Numbered from the stretch's first letter, positions 1 through 9,164 are shown. The stretch is DNA of 64,000 nt from Hyphomicrobium sp. CS1BSMeth3 (GCF_900117415.1 NZ_FPEI01000002.1:1-64000), one strand, 5' to 3'. Notes: generated by a model from the letters alone, not told the origin. Numbers and translations: made by a program.

Positions 1-109
1 CTGGCTGGCCTACAAGAACTACTCGCTCGACTCAGCGCAGTTCAACGCGACGGTCGGCGGTGCGGAAGACCTCCACATGTTCACGGCTGGTACCCGCATC
101 CGCTTCTGA
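1..109 (+). CDS. C-terminal fragment of an outer-membrane beta-barrel (porin-like) protein
   Basis: The window opens inside a gene whose last 35 codons are visible (frame starting at base 2, stop TGA at 107-109). The tail alternates polar and hydrophobic residues and ends TAGTRIRF, with a terminal phenylalanine. This is the usual C-terminal signature recognised by the BAM machinery for outer-membrane beta-barrels. The gene is followed directly by a strong intrinsic terminator, so it is the last gene of its transcript. The exact family (porin or another barrel) cannot be decided from this fragment. Confidence 0.6.
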   Translation, partial: WLAYKNYSLDSAQFNATVGGAEDLHMFTAGTRIRF

Positions 110-140
110 TCCGAAGCAGATCGAGACGCACAGCTAACGG

Positions 141-167
141 AAAGGGCCGCCCGAGGGCGGCCCTTTT
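141..167 (+). terminator. Rho-independent terminator after the porin-like gene
   Basis: A perfect 12-bp stem (141-152 paired with 155-166; arm AAAGGGCCGCCC) closes on a minimal GA turn and runs into a T-run. It lies 32 bases after the stop of the porin-like gene. Confidence 0.9.
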
Positions 168-308
168 CATTTGCCCGCTTTCCGCGCGCGCACGCCGTAC
201 TACAGCGCCGGACCTCAAATCGACCCACGGTTCGGGCCGGGCTCAGTATTGCATTCTGAGGTCCAAAGACGCTTTAGCCTTATGGGGTTCCAAGGCAACT
301 TTGGACTT

Positions 309-349
309 GAAATTCGCTCCCTGCCCGCCATCGACGGGCTGCGAATTTC
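309..349. repeat. Interrupted palindrome downstream of the hflKC operon
   Basis: Outer 9-bp arms GAAATTCGC (309-317) and GCGAATTTC (341-349) enclose an inner GCCCG/CGGGC pair. It sits just past the stop of the DUF2065 gene (minus strand). There is no T-run, so it is either a weak terminator/mRNA 3' structure or a protein-binding palindrome. Confidence 0.5.
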
Positions 350-361
350 ACGTCCGTTGCT

Positions 362-547
362 TTAGCCGCGCACCAGCCAGACGATCAACACCCCGAGCGC
401 CAGGACCACAACGCCGGTGATGCGCAACACCGCCTCCGGTGTCTCGACCACCGACTGGAGGATACGCGTCGTCAGTGATGGGAACGCGGCCCAGAGAAGG
501 CCCTCGATAACGAGAACCAACCCGAGGGCCGCGACCAGATCGCTCAT
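362..547 (-). CDS. DUF2065 (YjeT-like) small inner-membrane protein
   Basis: A 61-residue protein with two hydrophobic segments, about residues 4-22 and 40-58, joined by a short polar loop that contains RILQSVVETPE. Length and pattern match the DUF2065/YjeT family, whose function is unknown and which is commonly encoded next to hflK and hflC. The start overlaps the hflC stop by 4 bp, so it is translationally coupled and the third gene of the hflK-hflC operon. A role in the membrane-protease modulator complex is inferred from position only. Confidence 0.85.
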   Translation of the reverse strand: MSDLVAALGLVLVIEGLLWAAFPSLTTRILQSVVETPEAVLRITGVVVLALGVLIVWLVRG

Positions 548-1449
548 CTTTGCCCGGTGGTCTGGGGCGCCGGCGTCGGCGTGCCCGACGGGTTGTTGAA
601 GTAGCGGAAGAACTCGCTATCGGGCGAGAGCAGCATCCGCGTATCACCCGACTTGATGCCCTGCTCATAGGCCTGCATCGAGCGATAGAAGGAGAAGAAG
701 GCCGGATCGCGGTTGAACACCTCGGCGAAGATGCGATTGCGCTCGGCATCGCCTTCACCGCGAAGCTGGTCCGCCTTGCGGCGCGCCTCGGCGCGGATGG
801 TGATCGCATCGCGGTCTGCGTCGGCCTGGATCTTGTTGGCCGCGGCACGCCCTTCGGCTCGGAGCTCCTCGGCCTCCTTGAAGCGATCGGCCTTCATGCG
901 GTCGTAGACGCTCTGGAGGTTCTTCTCCGGCAAGTCGGCGCGCTTGATCCTGACGTCGACGACCTCGAGACCGAACTCCTGCCCCTGCTTGTTCACCTCG
1001 GTCGCGATCTGCTTCATCAGCGCCTCGCGCTTGTTGCGCACGATGTCGATGAAGCTCGCCGTGCCGAGCACGCGGCGCAGCGTCGACTGCACGATCGGCC
1101 CGAAGCGCTGGGGCACGTAGTATTCGCTCGTCACCGCCTGATAGAACTTCAGGGGGTCCTTGATCCGGTAGCGCGCGAACGCATCGACGAGGAGCAGCTT
1201 CTGATCCGCCGCCGGCACTTCCTGCGGGGTCATGTCGAGGTCGAGAATGCGCTTGTCGAAGTACTCGACGGTCTCCACGACCGGGATCTTCCAGTGAAGA
1301 CCAGCGCGATCGATGACCCGCTTCGGCTTGCCGAACTCGAGAACAAGCGCCTGCTCGTTCTGGTTCACGATGAAGAACGCGAAGTAGGCGAGCAGCGCTG
1401 CACCTACGATCACCGCGATAAGGAAGGAGAAAATAGCACGCATGGTCAC
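544..1449 (-). CDS. hflC: Protease modulator HflC
   Basis: A 301-residue SPFH/prohibitin-family protein. It has one N-terminal membrane anchor (about residues 5-27), then the SPFH domain (VNQNEQALVLEFGKP onward) and a long charged helical region rich in Ala, Glu and Arg (EELRAEGRAAANKIQADADR). HflC pairs with HflK to form a large cage at the inner membrane that surrounds and modulates the FtsH protease. It overlaps hflK by 4 bp upstream and DUF2065 by 4 bp downstream. Length is normal for the family. The Pro/Thr-rich tail after residue about 285 looks unstructured. Confidence 0.95.
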   Translation of the reverse strand: MTMRAIFSFLIAVIVGAALLAYFAFFIVNQNEQALVLEFGKPKRVIDRAGLHWKIPVVETVEYFDKRILDLDMTPQEVPAADQKLLLVDAFARYRIKDPLKFYQAVTSEYYVPQRFGPIVQSTLRRVLGTASFIDIVRNKREALMKQIATEVNKQGQEFGLEVVDVRIKRADLPEKNLQSVYDRMKADRFKEAEELRAEGRAAANKIQADADRDAITIRAEARRKADQLRGEGDAERNRIFAEVFNRDPAFFSFYRSMQAYEQGIKSGDTRMLLSPDSEFFRYFNNPSGTPTPAPQTTGQR

Positions 1450-2570
1450 TTCACTCCCTGCGGCTGCGGCTTGCGCTGAAGCTGGTCCAGAGGCAGGTAT
1501 GGCACCACGCCCGAGCCGACTTTGCTGTCCAGGATGATCTTGTCGGCACCGCCGAGCACGCGCTCCATCGTCTCGAGATAGAGACGCTCGCGCGTCACCT
1601 GAGGCGCCTTCTGATACTCGGCGAGCACCGCGCCGAAGCGGGACGCTTGGCCGATCGCCTCCTCGACGGTCTGCTTCCTGTAGGCTTCCGCTTCCGCCAT
1701 GATGCGGTCCGCGGCGCCGCGCGCCTCGGGCACGATCTTGCTGGCATACGCCTGCGCCTGATTTTTCAGCGTCTCGAGATCGATCTTGGCCGCCTGGACG
1801 TCGCGGAAGGCGTCACCCACGGACTGAGGCGGGAACACGCGCTGCAGCGAGACCTCGTCGATGATGATGCCCGATTGATAGCTGTCGAGCGTATCCTGCA
1901 TGAGCTTTTGAACCGATGTCCGGACAGCGCCCAGCTCGCTGGTCAGAATGCGCTCGAAGTCGCTCTTGCCGACCACCTCGCGCATGGCGCTCTCCGCCAC
2001 GTCCTTCACCGTCTGCTCGGGATTCTGGATGCGGAAGAGGTACTTCTCGGCATCCTGAATGCGCCAGATGACGACGAACGGCACCTCGACGACGTTCTCG
2101 TCGCCGGTCAGCATGCCGCTTTCCTCGGGCACGTTGGTCGTACCCGTGGTCCCGCGGCGTACGACGCTCGAGCGGAAACCGACCTCGATCGTGTTCTTGC
2201 GGGTCACCTTGGGGAGACGGACTTCCTCGATCGGGTAGGGCAGGCGGAAGTGCAGGCCCGGCGGCTCCTGGCGCACGAACTCGCCGAAGCGCAGAACGAC
2301 GCCAAGCTCGTCGGGCTGAACGCGGAACGTGAACGCATAAAAGCCAGCAACGGCGATGCCGATGGCCGCGAGGAGGAAGAGCAGCGGGCCCGGAATGCCC
2401 GATCCCGGCATCACCTGCTTGAGGCGGTCCTGGCTGCGCCTCAGAAGCTCTTCAAGGTCAGGTTGCTGGCCGCCGCCGCCGCCGGACGGGCCCTGTCCCC
2501 AGGGGCCACCACCGCCGCCGCCTTTCCATCCGCCGCCCCCGCCTCCTTGATTGCTCCACGGCATTACCAC
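1446..2570 (-). CDS. hflK: FtsH protease activity modulator HflK
   Basis: A 374-residue SPFH-domain protein. The first 40 residues are almost entirely Gly, Trp, Pro and Gln, the glycine-rich cytoplasmic tail typical of HflK. A transmembrane segment follows at about 62-82 (LLFLLAAIGIAVAGFYAF), then the SPFH domain (QPDELGVVLRFGEF) and a coiled-coil region. It forms hetero-oligomers with HflC around FtsH. First gene of the hflK-hflC-DUF2065 operon; a 4-bp overlap with hflC supports coupled translation. Confidence 0.95.
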   Translation of the reverse strand: MVMPWSNQGGGGGGWKGGGGGGPWGQGPSGGGGGQQPDLEELLRRSQDRLKQVMPGSGIPGPLLFLLAAIGIAVAGFYAFTFRVQPDELGVVLRFGEFVRQEPPGLHFRLPYPIEEVRLPKVTRKNTIEVGFRSSVVRRGTTGTTNVPEESGMLTGDENVVEVPFVVIWRIQDAEKYLFRIQNPEQTVKDVAESAMREVVGKSDFERILTSELGAVRTSVQKLMQDTLDSYQSGIIIDEVSLQRVFPPQSVGDAFRDVQAAKIDLETLKNQAQAYASKIVPEARGAADRIMAEAEAYRKQTVEEAIGQASRFGAVLAEYQKAPQVTRERLYLETMERVLGGADKIILDSKVGSGVVPYLPLDQLQRKPQPQGVK

Positions 2571-2940
2571 GCCCTTCTTCGCTGTTGGGAAATAAGCAGA
2601 TGCCGGACTAAGAGCCTCGCTCCAGCTCCGCCCGGCATGTTGCTCTCTATATAGGTCGCTTTCGCTTATAGGCTATTCCGTCCGCCTTTCGCAAATTACG
2701 AGGCGGTCATCTTACTGGCTCGTTTTCGCCCACGCCCCGGCGCGGCACCAAGGTTGCGGCAGCCCGGCGAGCCGAGTATGAGTACGCCCGCGCTGCGTCG
2801 CCCGCGGCCCCCATCCGCGGCCTCTCGGGCGCGAGCGCTGGTCACCGGGCGATCCCGCAGCCGGGACACTTGAACTTAGCCATTATGGCACGGCCGGACA
2901 ACCTGCGGCTGTCGAGAGCACGTTCTGCACCGGGAGAGCC
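2571..2940. other. Divergent spacer between hflK and lysC
   Basis: A 370-base region between two divergent genes with no convincing coding potential. The hflK-proximal part (about 2640-2710) is locally A+T-richer and probably holds the hflK promoter. The lysC-proximal part is very G+C-rich with short inverted repeats. No riboswitch-like lysine box was recognised. Confidence 0.5.
2667..2696 (-). promoter_or_regulatory. Possible promoter of hflKC
   Basis: On the minus strand a TTTGCG (-35-like, 2691-2696) is separated by 18 bases from CTATAA (-10-like, 2667-2672), about 95 bases before the hflK start. Only a partial match to housekeeping consensus; a second TATA-like stretch (CCTATATA) lies nearby. 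Confidence 0.3.
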
Positions 2941-4203
2941 ATGACGACGGTCGTGATGAAGTTCGGGGGCACGTCGGTCGCCAATGTCGAGCGCATCCGC
3001 AACGTCGCTCAGCACGTCAAGCGCGAGGTCGACGCCGGCAACCGCGTGGCCGTCGTGGTCTCGGCCATGGCCGGGACCACCAACCAGCTCGTCGGCTGGG
3101 TCCGCGAGACGTCCCTGCTGCACGATGCACGTGAATACGATGCAATCGTCGCCTCGGGCGAGAACATTACCGCCGGCCTCCTGGCCATCGCGCTCCAGTC
3201 GATCGGTATTCAGGCCCGCTCATGGCAGGGCTGGCAGATCCCGGTCCTGACGGACTCGGCGCATGGTGCTGCACGCATCATCGACATCCCCGGCGAGAAG
3301 CTGCGCGAGCGGCTCGACTCGGGCGAGGTCGCCGTGGTCACGGGCTTCCAGGGCATCGAGCCCAACCGCAACCGCGTCGCGACCCTCGGGCGGGGCGGTT
3401 CCGACACGAGCGCCGTCGCCCTGGCAGTTGCCTTGCGCGCCGACCTTTGCGACATCTACACGGACGTGGATGGCGTTTACACGACCGACCCACGCGTCGT
3501 GCCCAAGGCGCGCCGGCTCTCGCGCATCTCCTACGAGGAGATGTTGGAGATGGCGTCGCTCGGGTCCAAGGTGCTCCAGACGCGGTCGGTCGAGCTCGCC
3601 ATGGTCCACAGGATGCGGACGCGCGTCCTTTCGAGCTTTACGCCGCCGGACGAGATCCCGGCTGCACATCCGGACACCTGGCACGAAATCGGCACGATTG
3701 TTTGCGACGAGGATGAAATCGTGGAACAGCAAGTCGTCAGCGGCATCGCCTTCTCTCGCGACGAAGCCAAGATCACGCTTCGCAAAATCGCCGACCGACC
3801 GGGCGTGGCCGCCGCCATTTTCGGGCCTCTCGCCGACGCCAATATCAACGTCGATATGATCGTGCAGAACCTGTCCACGGACGGCAAGAACACGGACATG
3901 ACCTTCACGGTGCTCCAATCGGATCTCGTGCGCTCGCTCGAGGTCGTGAAAAGCGCCGCCCGCGACATCGGGCACTTCGACGTCGAGAGCTCGGGGGATG
4001 TGGTCAAGGTATCCGTGATCGGCATCGGCATGCGCAGCCACGCGGGCGTTGCCGCGCGCATGTTTACGGCGCTGGCCGAGAAAGGGATCAACATCCAGGC
4101 GATCTCGACCTCGGAGATCAAGATCAGCGTCTTGATCGACCGCGCCTACTCCGAGCTTGCCGTGCGCACGCTCCATTCGCTCTACGGGCTCGACGCCGAG
4201 TAG
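2941..4203 (+). CDS. lysC: Aspartate kinase (aspartokinase)
   Basis: A 420-residue aspartokinase that phosphorylates L-aspartate, the first step towards lysine, threonine, methionine and diaminopimelate. The amino-acid-kinase domain starts with the KFGGTS motif at residues 7-12, and GRGGSDTSA follows near residue 150. Two C-terminal ACT domains (about 265-420; FSRDEAKITLRKIADRPGV and VKVSVIGIGMRSHAGVA) would bind the feedback inhibitor. Length is normal for alphaproteobacterial LysC. The ATG follows a GGGAGAGCC stretch that can act as ribosome-binding site. It precedes ptsP, a conserved pairing in Rhizobiales. Confidence 0.95.
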   Translation: MTTVVMKFGGTSVANVERIRNVAQHVKREVDAGNRVAVVVSAMAGTTNQLVGWVRETSLLHDAREYDAIVASGENITAGLLAIALQSIGIQARSWQGWQIPVLTDSAHGAARIIDIPGEKLRERLDSGEVAVVTGFQGIEPNRNRVATLGRGGSDTSAVALAVALRADLCDIYTDVDGVYTTDPRVVPKARRLSRISYEEMLEMASLGSKVLQTRSVELAMVHRMRTRVLSSFTPPDEIPAAHPDTWHEIGTIVCDEDEIVEQQVVSGIAFSRDEAKITLRKIADRPGVAAAIFGPLADANINVDMIVQNLSTDGKNTDMTFTVLQSDLVRSLEVVKSAARDIGHFDVESSGDVVKVSVIGIGMRSHAGVAARMFTALAEKGINIQAISTSEIKISVLIDRAYSELAVRTLHSLYGLDAE

Positions 4204-4230
4204 GCGCCAGACGACAGGTCCCAAGGCCGG

Positions 4231-4251
4231 CAGGCGCCGCACGGGCGCCTG
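4231..4251 (+). terminator. Hairpin between lysC and ptsP
   Basis: Arms CAGGCGCC (4231-4238) and GGCGCCTG (4244-4251) form an 8-bp stem with further GGCC pairing outside. No clear T-run follows, so it may be a weak terminator or an attenuating structure between lysC and ptsP. Confidence 0.45.
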
Positions 4252-4466
4252 GCCTAGAAGGTCTAGAAAGACGGCGAGCCCCGGACTTGGGTAGTTCTGC
4301 CTGATCTTCGGGATCGCGGCTGAAGACGAACGTCGCATATTCTTGAGACACGAGACGTCGTCACTATTGGCAATGGGCCCGGCTGAAGGAGATCGGGCAG
4401 GGACAATCGCCGCGAGTGGCCGATCTGGGTCTCGCTCGGGCACGGCGTGGGAATGGCAGGGCCGAA

Positions 4467-6761
4467 ATGATCAAGGCACCGTTCCAGGATGAGCATGTGC
4501 CGCCCACCGAGCCGGGGTTGCGGATCATCCTGCGTCGCCTGCGCGAGATCATCGAGGAACCAGGCGACGGACAGAGCCGGCTCGACAAGATCGTGCGCCA
4601 GATCGCCGGTCTCATGGTGGCCGAAGTCTGCTCGATCTACCTGAAGCGCCAGGACGGCAGCCTCGAGCTCTTCGCCACCGAAGGTCTCAACGTAACGGCC
4701 GTCCATCGCACCTTCATGAAGCGTGGCGAGGGCCTCGTCGGGCGCTGCGCCGAGATGGCCGTGCCCATCAACGAGCCCGATGCGCAGAGCCATCCGGCCT
4801 TCTCCTACCGGCCGGAGACGGGCGAAGAGATCTATCATTCCTTCCTCGCCGTGCCGATCCTGCGGAGCGGCGACGTCCTCGGCGTGCTCACGGTCCAGAA
4901 CAAGACGCCGCGCGAATACTCCGACGAGGACGTCGAGATCCTCCAGACCACCGCCATGGTGCTCGCCGAGCAGCTCGTCTCGGCTGGCATTCCCGGCGCC
5001 AACATGGCCATCGAGTTCAGCCGGCGCGTCGGACACGTGGTCAGGGGACAGTCGATCTCCGATGGCATTGCGCTCGGCCATGCCGTGCTGCATCAGCCGC
5101 GCGTCGTCGTCACGCGGCTCACGGCCGATGATCCCAACGCGGAGTCCCTGCGCCTCGAAACGGCCATCACCGAGCTCAAGGCGACCGTCGATGAGATGCT
5201 CGGCTCCGGCGACCTCGCGCGCGAAGGCGAGCACAAGGACATCCTCGAAGCCTACCGCATGTTCGCCAACGACCGCGGCTGGCAGCGTCGCCTCAAGGAG
5301 GCCATCCAGTCGGGGCTGACGGCGGAGGCGGCAGTCGAGCGCGTGCAGAACGAGACGCGGGCGCGGATGCTGCGCCAGCGCGATCCCTACTGGCGCGACC
5401 GCGTGCGCGATCTCGAGGATCTCTCGGACCGCCTGCTGCGCATCCTGACCACGCCGAACGCAGGCGGCAGCGCCGCCGACAAGCAGCTCCCGCACGATGC
5501 CATCGTCATCGCGCGCAACATGGGAGCCGCCGATCTCCTCGACTACGACCGCACGCGCCTGCGCGGCCTCGTCATCGAGGAAGGCGGCGGCCAGAGCCAT
5601 GTCGCCATCGTTGCGCGCGCGCTCGGCGTCGTGGCCGTGACGGATGTACGCCGCGTGATCGAGCGCATCGACGCGGGCGATCCCGTCATCGTCGACGGCA
5701 ACACGGGCGAAGTTTTCGTGCGCCCCACGGGCGACGTGATCCAGGCCTACTCGGACAAGGTGCGTTTTCGCGCGCGCCAGCAGCGCCAGTACCGCTCGCT
5801 CGTCGGCCGGCCGGCCATTACTGCGGACGGCGAGCGCATCGCGCTGCAGATGAATGCCGGTCTTCCCGATGACCTCATCCATCTCGAGCAATCGGGCGCC
5901 GAGGGCATCGGGCTTTTCCGCACCGAGCTGCAATTCATGGTGGCGGCGACCTTCCCGCGCGGCGATCGCCAGACCCAGGTCTATCGCGCCGTGATCGAAG
6001 GCGCGGAAGGCAAGCCCATTACCTTCCGCACGCTCGACATCGGCGGCGACAAGGTGCTGCCCTACATGCGCCAGCACGCGGAGGACAATCCGGCGCTCGG
6101 CTGGCGCGGCATTCGCATGGGGCTCGACCGCACCGCGCTCCTGCGGACACAGCTCCGCTCGATGCTGCGTGCCGCGGAAGGTGCCGATCTGCGCGTGATG
6201 ATCCCGATGGTGTCGGAGCCCGAGGAAATCATTGCGGCGCGCGCCATTCTCAATCGCGAGATCGAGGTCCTGCGCCGCCGTGGCGTGGGTGAGCCGACGC
6301 GCGTCCAGTTCGGCATCATGATCGAGGTGCCGTCGCTGCTCTTCGCGCTCGACCAGGCATTGCCGCTCGTCGATTTCGCCTCGGTCGGCAGCAACGACCT
6401 CATGCAGTACTTCTTTGCGTCCGACCGCGGGAATCCGAAGGTCTCGAGCCGCTTCGACGTGCTCGCACCGTCCTTCCTGCGTGCGCTCAAGAGCGTCACC
6501 GAAGCCGGCAAGCGCCTCGGCGTTCCCGTGGCGCTCTGCGGCGAGATCGGCGGCCGCCCGCTCGAGGCCCTGGCGCTCATCGGCGCCGGCTTCCGCACGC
6601 TGTCGATGGCGCCAGCGAGCATCGGCCCGGTCAAGACCATGGTGCTCGGCATGCACGCCGCGCGCACCGAGGCGGCTGTCGCCGAGCTCATAAACAAGGG
6701 TGGCCACAGCATTCGCGATGGTCTTGCGGCCTTCGCAGCAAGCGAAGGCATCGAAATCTAG
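4467..6761 (+). CDS. ptsP: Phosphoenolpyruvate-protein phosphotransferase PtsP (EI-Ntr)
   Basis: A 764-residue enzyme I of the nitrogen-related phosphotransferase system, passing phosphate from phosphoenolpyruvate to NPr. The N-terminal part is a GAF sensory domain (about 20-165; SFLAVPILRSGDVLGVLTVQ). The EI domains follow, with the phospho-accepting histidine at H378 in GGGQSHVAIVARALG, and the PEP-binding barrel with GLFRTELQFM, SVGSNDLMQYF and LCGEIGGRP. An in-frame GTG at 4416 has a better-looking GAAGGAG upstream, but ATG 4467 gives the usual family length. It follows lysC, as in many Rhizobiales. Confidence 0.95.
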   Translation: MIKAPFQDEHVPPTEPGLRIILRRLREIIEEPGDGQSRLDKIVRQIAGLMVAEVCSIYLKRQDGSLELFATEGLNVTAVHRTFMKRGEGLVGRCAEMAVPINEPDAQSHPAFSYRPETGEEIYHSFLAVPILRSGDVLGVLTVQNKTPREYSDEDVEILQTTAMVLAEQLVSAGIPGANMAIEFSRRVGHVVRGQSISDGIALGHAVLHQPRVVVTRLTADDPNAESLRLETAITELKATVDEMLGSGDLAREGEHKDILEAYRMFANDRGWQRRLKEAIQSGLTAEAAVERVQNETRARMLRQRDPYWRDRVRDLEDLSDRLLRILTTPNAGGSAADKQLPHDAIVIARNMGAADLLDYDRTRLRGLVIEEGGGQSHVAIVARALGVVAVTDVRRVIERIDAGDPVIVDGNTGEVFVRPTGDVIQAYSDKVRFRARQQRQYRSLVGRPAITADGERIALQMNAGLPDDLIHLEQSGAEGIGLFRTELQFMVAATFPRGDRQTQVYRAVIEGAEGKPITFRTLDIGGDKVLPYMRQHAEDNPALGWRGIRMGLDRTALLRTQLRSMLRAAEGADLRVMIPMVSEPEEIIAARAILNREIEVLRRRGVGEPTRVQFGIMIEVPSLLFALDQALPLVDFASVGSNDLMQYFFASDRGNPKVSSRFDVLAPSFLRALKSVTEAGKRLGVPVALCGEIGGRPLEALALIGAGFRTLSMAPASIGPVKTMVLGMHAARTEAAVAELINKGGHSIRDGLAAFAASEGIEI

Positions 6762-6781
6762 GGAGGTATAGAGGAACGACC

Positions 6782-7579
6782 ATGAGCGAGCGCGACATCG
6801 ACATCAGCGTTGCCGACGAGATCCAGGTCATCCGCTTCACCCGACCCGACAAGAAGAACGCCTTCACCGGCGGCATGTACGATGCCATGTCCGAGGCGCT
6901 CGATCGGGCCGAGAAGGACGACGGCATTATCGCCAACGTCTTCATCGGCTCAGGCGGCATCTTCAACGCCGGCAACGACATCAACGACTTCATCCGCCGA
7001 TCCAAAGCTGGCGGTGGCGAGGGCATACCGACGCCGTCGCTGAGCTTCATCCGGCGCCTGCCCAAGGTGACCAAGCCCATGATCGCCGCCGTCGACGGAC
7101 TCGCGATCGGCATCGGCACGACCATGCTCTTCCACTGTGATCTCGTGTACGCGAGCCCGACGGCGAGCCTCAGAACGCCATTCCTCGATCTCGGTCTCGT
7201 GCCCGAGGCGGCATCGAGCCTCACGGCCGTCATGCGCATGGGCAATGCGCGCGCCTTCGAGCTGCTCTGCCTCGGCGAGCCCTTCAATGCCGAGCGTGGC
7301 AAGGAAGCCGGTATCATCAACGCCATCGTGCCGGCCGCGGAGCTGGAAGCCACGGCCATGAAGGCCGCGCGGCGTCTCGCGTCCAAGCCGCGGGCCGCGC
7401 TGCTCGCCGCACGGCGCCTCATGCGGGGTGATCCGGCGGCTCTCAGCGCCCAGATCGAGGCGGAATCCGAGGTCTTCAAGCAGTGCATGAGCAGCCCCGA
7501 GGCGCAGGAGGCCTTCGCGGCCTTCTTCGAGAGGCGACCGCCCGATTTCGCCAAGGCGCGGGCCAAGGCAAAGGGCTGA
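6782..7579 (+). CDS. Enoyl-CoA hydratase/isomerase family protein
   Basis: A 265-residue crotonase-fold protein. The oxyanion-hole segments are recognisable at IGSGGIFNAGNDINDF (about 56-71) and AVDGLAIGIGTTMLFHCDL (about 103-121), followed by a FLDLGLVPEAASSL stretch. It would act on an acyl-CoA substrate by hydration, isomerisation or a related reaction. Specificity cannot be read from the sequence, and the usual PGxGG segment is replaced by PEAASS, which favours the isomerase/PaaG-like side of the family. A good GGGAGG ribosome-binding site lies just upstream. It starts 20 bases after ptsP. Confidence 0.9.
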   Translation: MSERDIDISVADEIQVIRFTRPDKKNAFTGGMYDAMSEALDRAEKDDGIIANVFIGSGGIFNAGNDINDFIRRSKAGGGEGIPTPSLSFIRRLPKVTKPMIAAVDGLAIGIGTTMLFHCDLVYASPTASLRTPFLDLGLVPEAASSLTAVMRMGNARAFELLCLGEPFNAERGKEAGIINAIVPAAELEATAMKAARRLASKPRAALLAARRLMRGDPAALSAQIEAESEVFKQCMSSPEAQEAFAAFFERRPPDFAKARAKAKG

Positions 7580-7629
7580 GGCCGCAACTCGCGCTGCATC
7601 CGCCGCAATCCCGCTGTTAGACTGGCGGC

Positions 7630-9141
7630 ATGGATTTCTCGAAGGGCCATTTCCGACTGCTCGTGGCGGGTCTTCTCGCGCTGATGGCGCTTGCAGGGGC
7701 GCCCTCTGCCAGCGCGAACTGGCTGACGCGCATCCTGAAGCACGCGGACGATGGCGTCCCACACCGGACCGGTAAGCGCCTTGCGGCGATCGACGAGGCG
7801 GGCGCACATCTGAAAACGCTGCCGGCGGCGCGGCGGTCGCGCGCCGTCGCGGTCGAGCTGAGCGACGAAGGCCACTGGCGCCTGCGCAATGCCGAAGGCG
7901 AGATGTTCACCGCCGCGACGCCGGATGAGCTCAAGCGTGGCTTGCGCGTACTCACGCCCCTCAGCGAGGAGGCCGCCAAGCAAATCCTGCTTCTGAGCGG
8001 CAACACGCTCTTCAAGGACAGGGCGAAGCTCAAGGAATTGCCGGCCGATGCCGAGCTCACGGCGCTCATCGAGAGCCGCGTTTATGGCCTCCATCGGCGC
8101 ATGGTCAACGGCGTCGAGCGCTACAGCCTCGATGTCGGCGGCGGCGTGCGTGTGCCCGTTCGCAGTAGCACCGAAGTCCATGAATTGCTCTGGCAGCTCG
8201 CGCGGCCGGTCGAGCTTTCGACGATCCGCGTGCTGGCACTGGAGCCGGGCGCGACGGGCCTCCTGAAGCGCACGCGGCCAGGAGATCCGGCACCGGCCCG
8301 CGTCGCCGTCGAGAGCGTCGATCCCGAGCGGTTGCCGCACATGATGAGCGCCGTCGCGCGCAGCACGGTCGTGATCACCGGCCGCATGAACGGACAAGCT
8401 CTGCTGTACCGGCCCTCTAGCGGCCCCGAGCGCACGCTCGCGCTCGATGAGCTACGCCAGGCGGCAGCCACGCACGACGTCAACCTCGTGGTCATCGAGA
8501 GCGGGAGTGCCCGCCAGCCGGGGACGCGCAACTGGTTCTGGCAGCGCGTGGCGCTCACCTCGCTCGATGGCCCGCGCGCAAAGCCCGCGCTTCCGGACCT
8601 CATCGGCCAGCTCACGGGCGGCATTCCTGTCGAGATCGACGCCGTCGTCATGCAGGAGTTGAGAACGGCCTTCCAGCTCATGGGGCTGGCGCGGGGAGCC
8701 GCGGGTGGGTGGACGGCGCCCGTCAGCGAGACGTGGCGTGATCTGGCGCCGGAAGTGACGGGTACGATCGTCGCCAGCGGACTGCGGCTCGATCTCACCA
8801 GCCGGGGGCGCCAGCGTGAGCTCGATGCGCGTCTCGTGCCCGGCATCCCCTCGCTCGTACAGATCGGCTACCTCGTGTTCCTGGTGCTCGGTCTCGCGGG
8901 CTTGAGTGTCGCGCGTGATTGGTGGCAGCGCCTCTGGCCTCTGGAAGCACGGTCCGACTATCCGCGCCGCGCCGGATACTGGGCTGCGCGCGGAGTCCGC
9001 GGCACGATCTTTCTGCTCATGTTCATGCCGCTGGTTGCGGTCGTGAGCGCCCCCGTCGCGTTCGTGCGCGGGACGTGGCGGTCGCTCGTCGCCATCGGCA
9101 CGATCCTGGCTTATCCGTTCACGCGCCGACGGGCTGCCTGA
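7630..9141 (+). CDS. Exported membrane-anchored protein of unknown function
   Basis: A 503-residue protein I do not recognise. Residues 1-29 form a signal peptide (LLVAGLLALMALAGAPSASA, cleavage probably before NWLTR). A long soluble region follows, rich in Leu, Arg and Glu, with no known motif. Near the C-terminus are two hydrophobic segments (about 416-436, LVQIGYLVFLVLGLAGLSVA, and about 458-482) and a short basic tail. The layout suggests a periplasmic domain tethered in the inner membrane. It is in the same direction as the enoyl-CoA hydratase, 50 bases downstream. The codon use resembles its neighbours, so it looks like a long-resident gene. Confidence 0.75.
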   Translation: MDFSKGHFRLLVAGLLALMALAGAPSASANWLTRILKHADDGVPHRTGKRLAAIDEAGAHLKTLPAARRSRAVAVELSDEGHWRLRNAEGEMFTAATPDELKRGLRVLTPLSEEAAKQILLLSGNTLFKDRAKLKELPADAELTALIESRVYGLHRRMVNGVERYSLDVGGGVRVPVRSSTEVHELLWQLARPVELSTIRVLALEPGATGLLKRTRPGDPAPARVAVESVDPERLPHMMSAVARSTVVITGRMNGQALLYRPSSGPERTLALDELRQAAATHDVNLVVIESGSARQPGTRNWFWQRVALTSLDGPRAKPALPDLIGQLTGGIPVEIDAVVMQELRTAFQLMGLARGAAGGWTAPVSETWRDLAPEVTGTIVASGLRLDLTSRGRQRELDARLVPGIPSLVQIGYLVFLVLGLAGLSVARDWWQRLWPLEARSDYPRRAGYWAARGVRGTIFLLMFMPLVAVVSAPVAFVRGTWRSLVAIGTILAYPFTRRRAA

Positions 9142-9142
9142 A

Positions 9143-9164
9143 GGCGTGTCTGCCGGGACACGCC
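9143..9164 (+). terminator. Hairpin after the unknown exported protein
   Basis: A perfect 8-bp stem (GGCGTGTC 9143-9150 with GACACGCC 9157-9164, loop TGCCGG) begins one base after the stop codon. No long T-run follows, but the position suits a terminator separating this gene from divL. Confidence 0.6.

Noticed and set aside
2842-3123. Minus-strand ORF ending MAKFKCPGCGIAR, zinc-ribbon-like
   Set aside because: Mostly antisense to lysC; the CPGC stretch is too short to be a domain and probably chance.
4263-6707. 814-codon open frame on the minus strand
   Set aside because: Antisense shadow of ptsP in G+C-rich DNA; low-complexity His/Arg/Asp/Ala composition and no motif.
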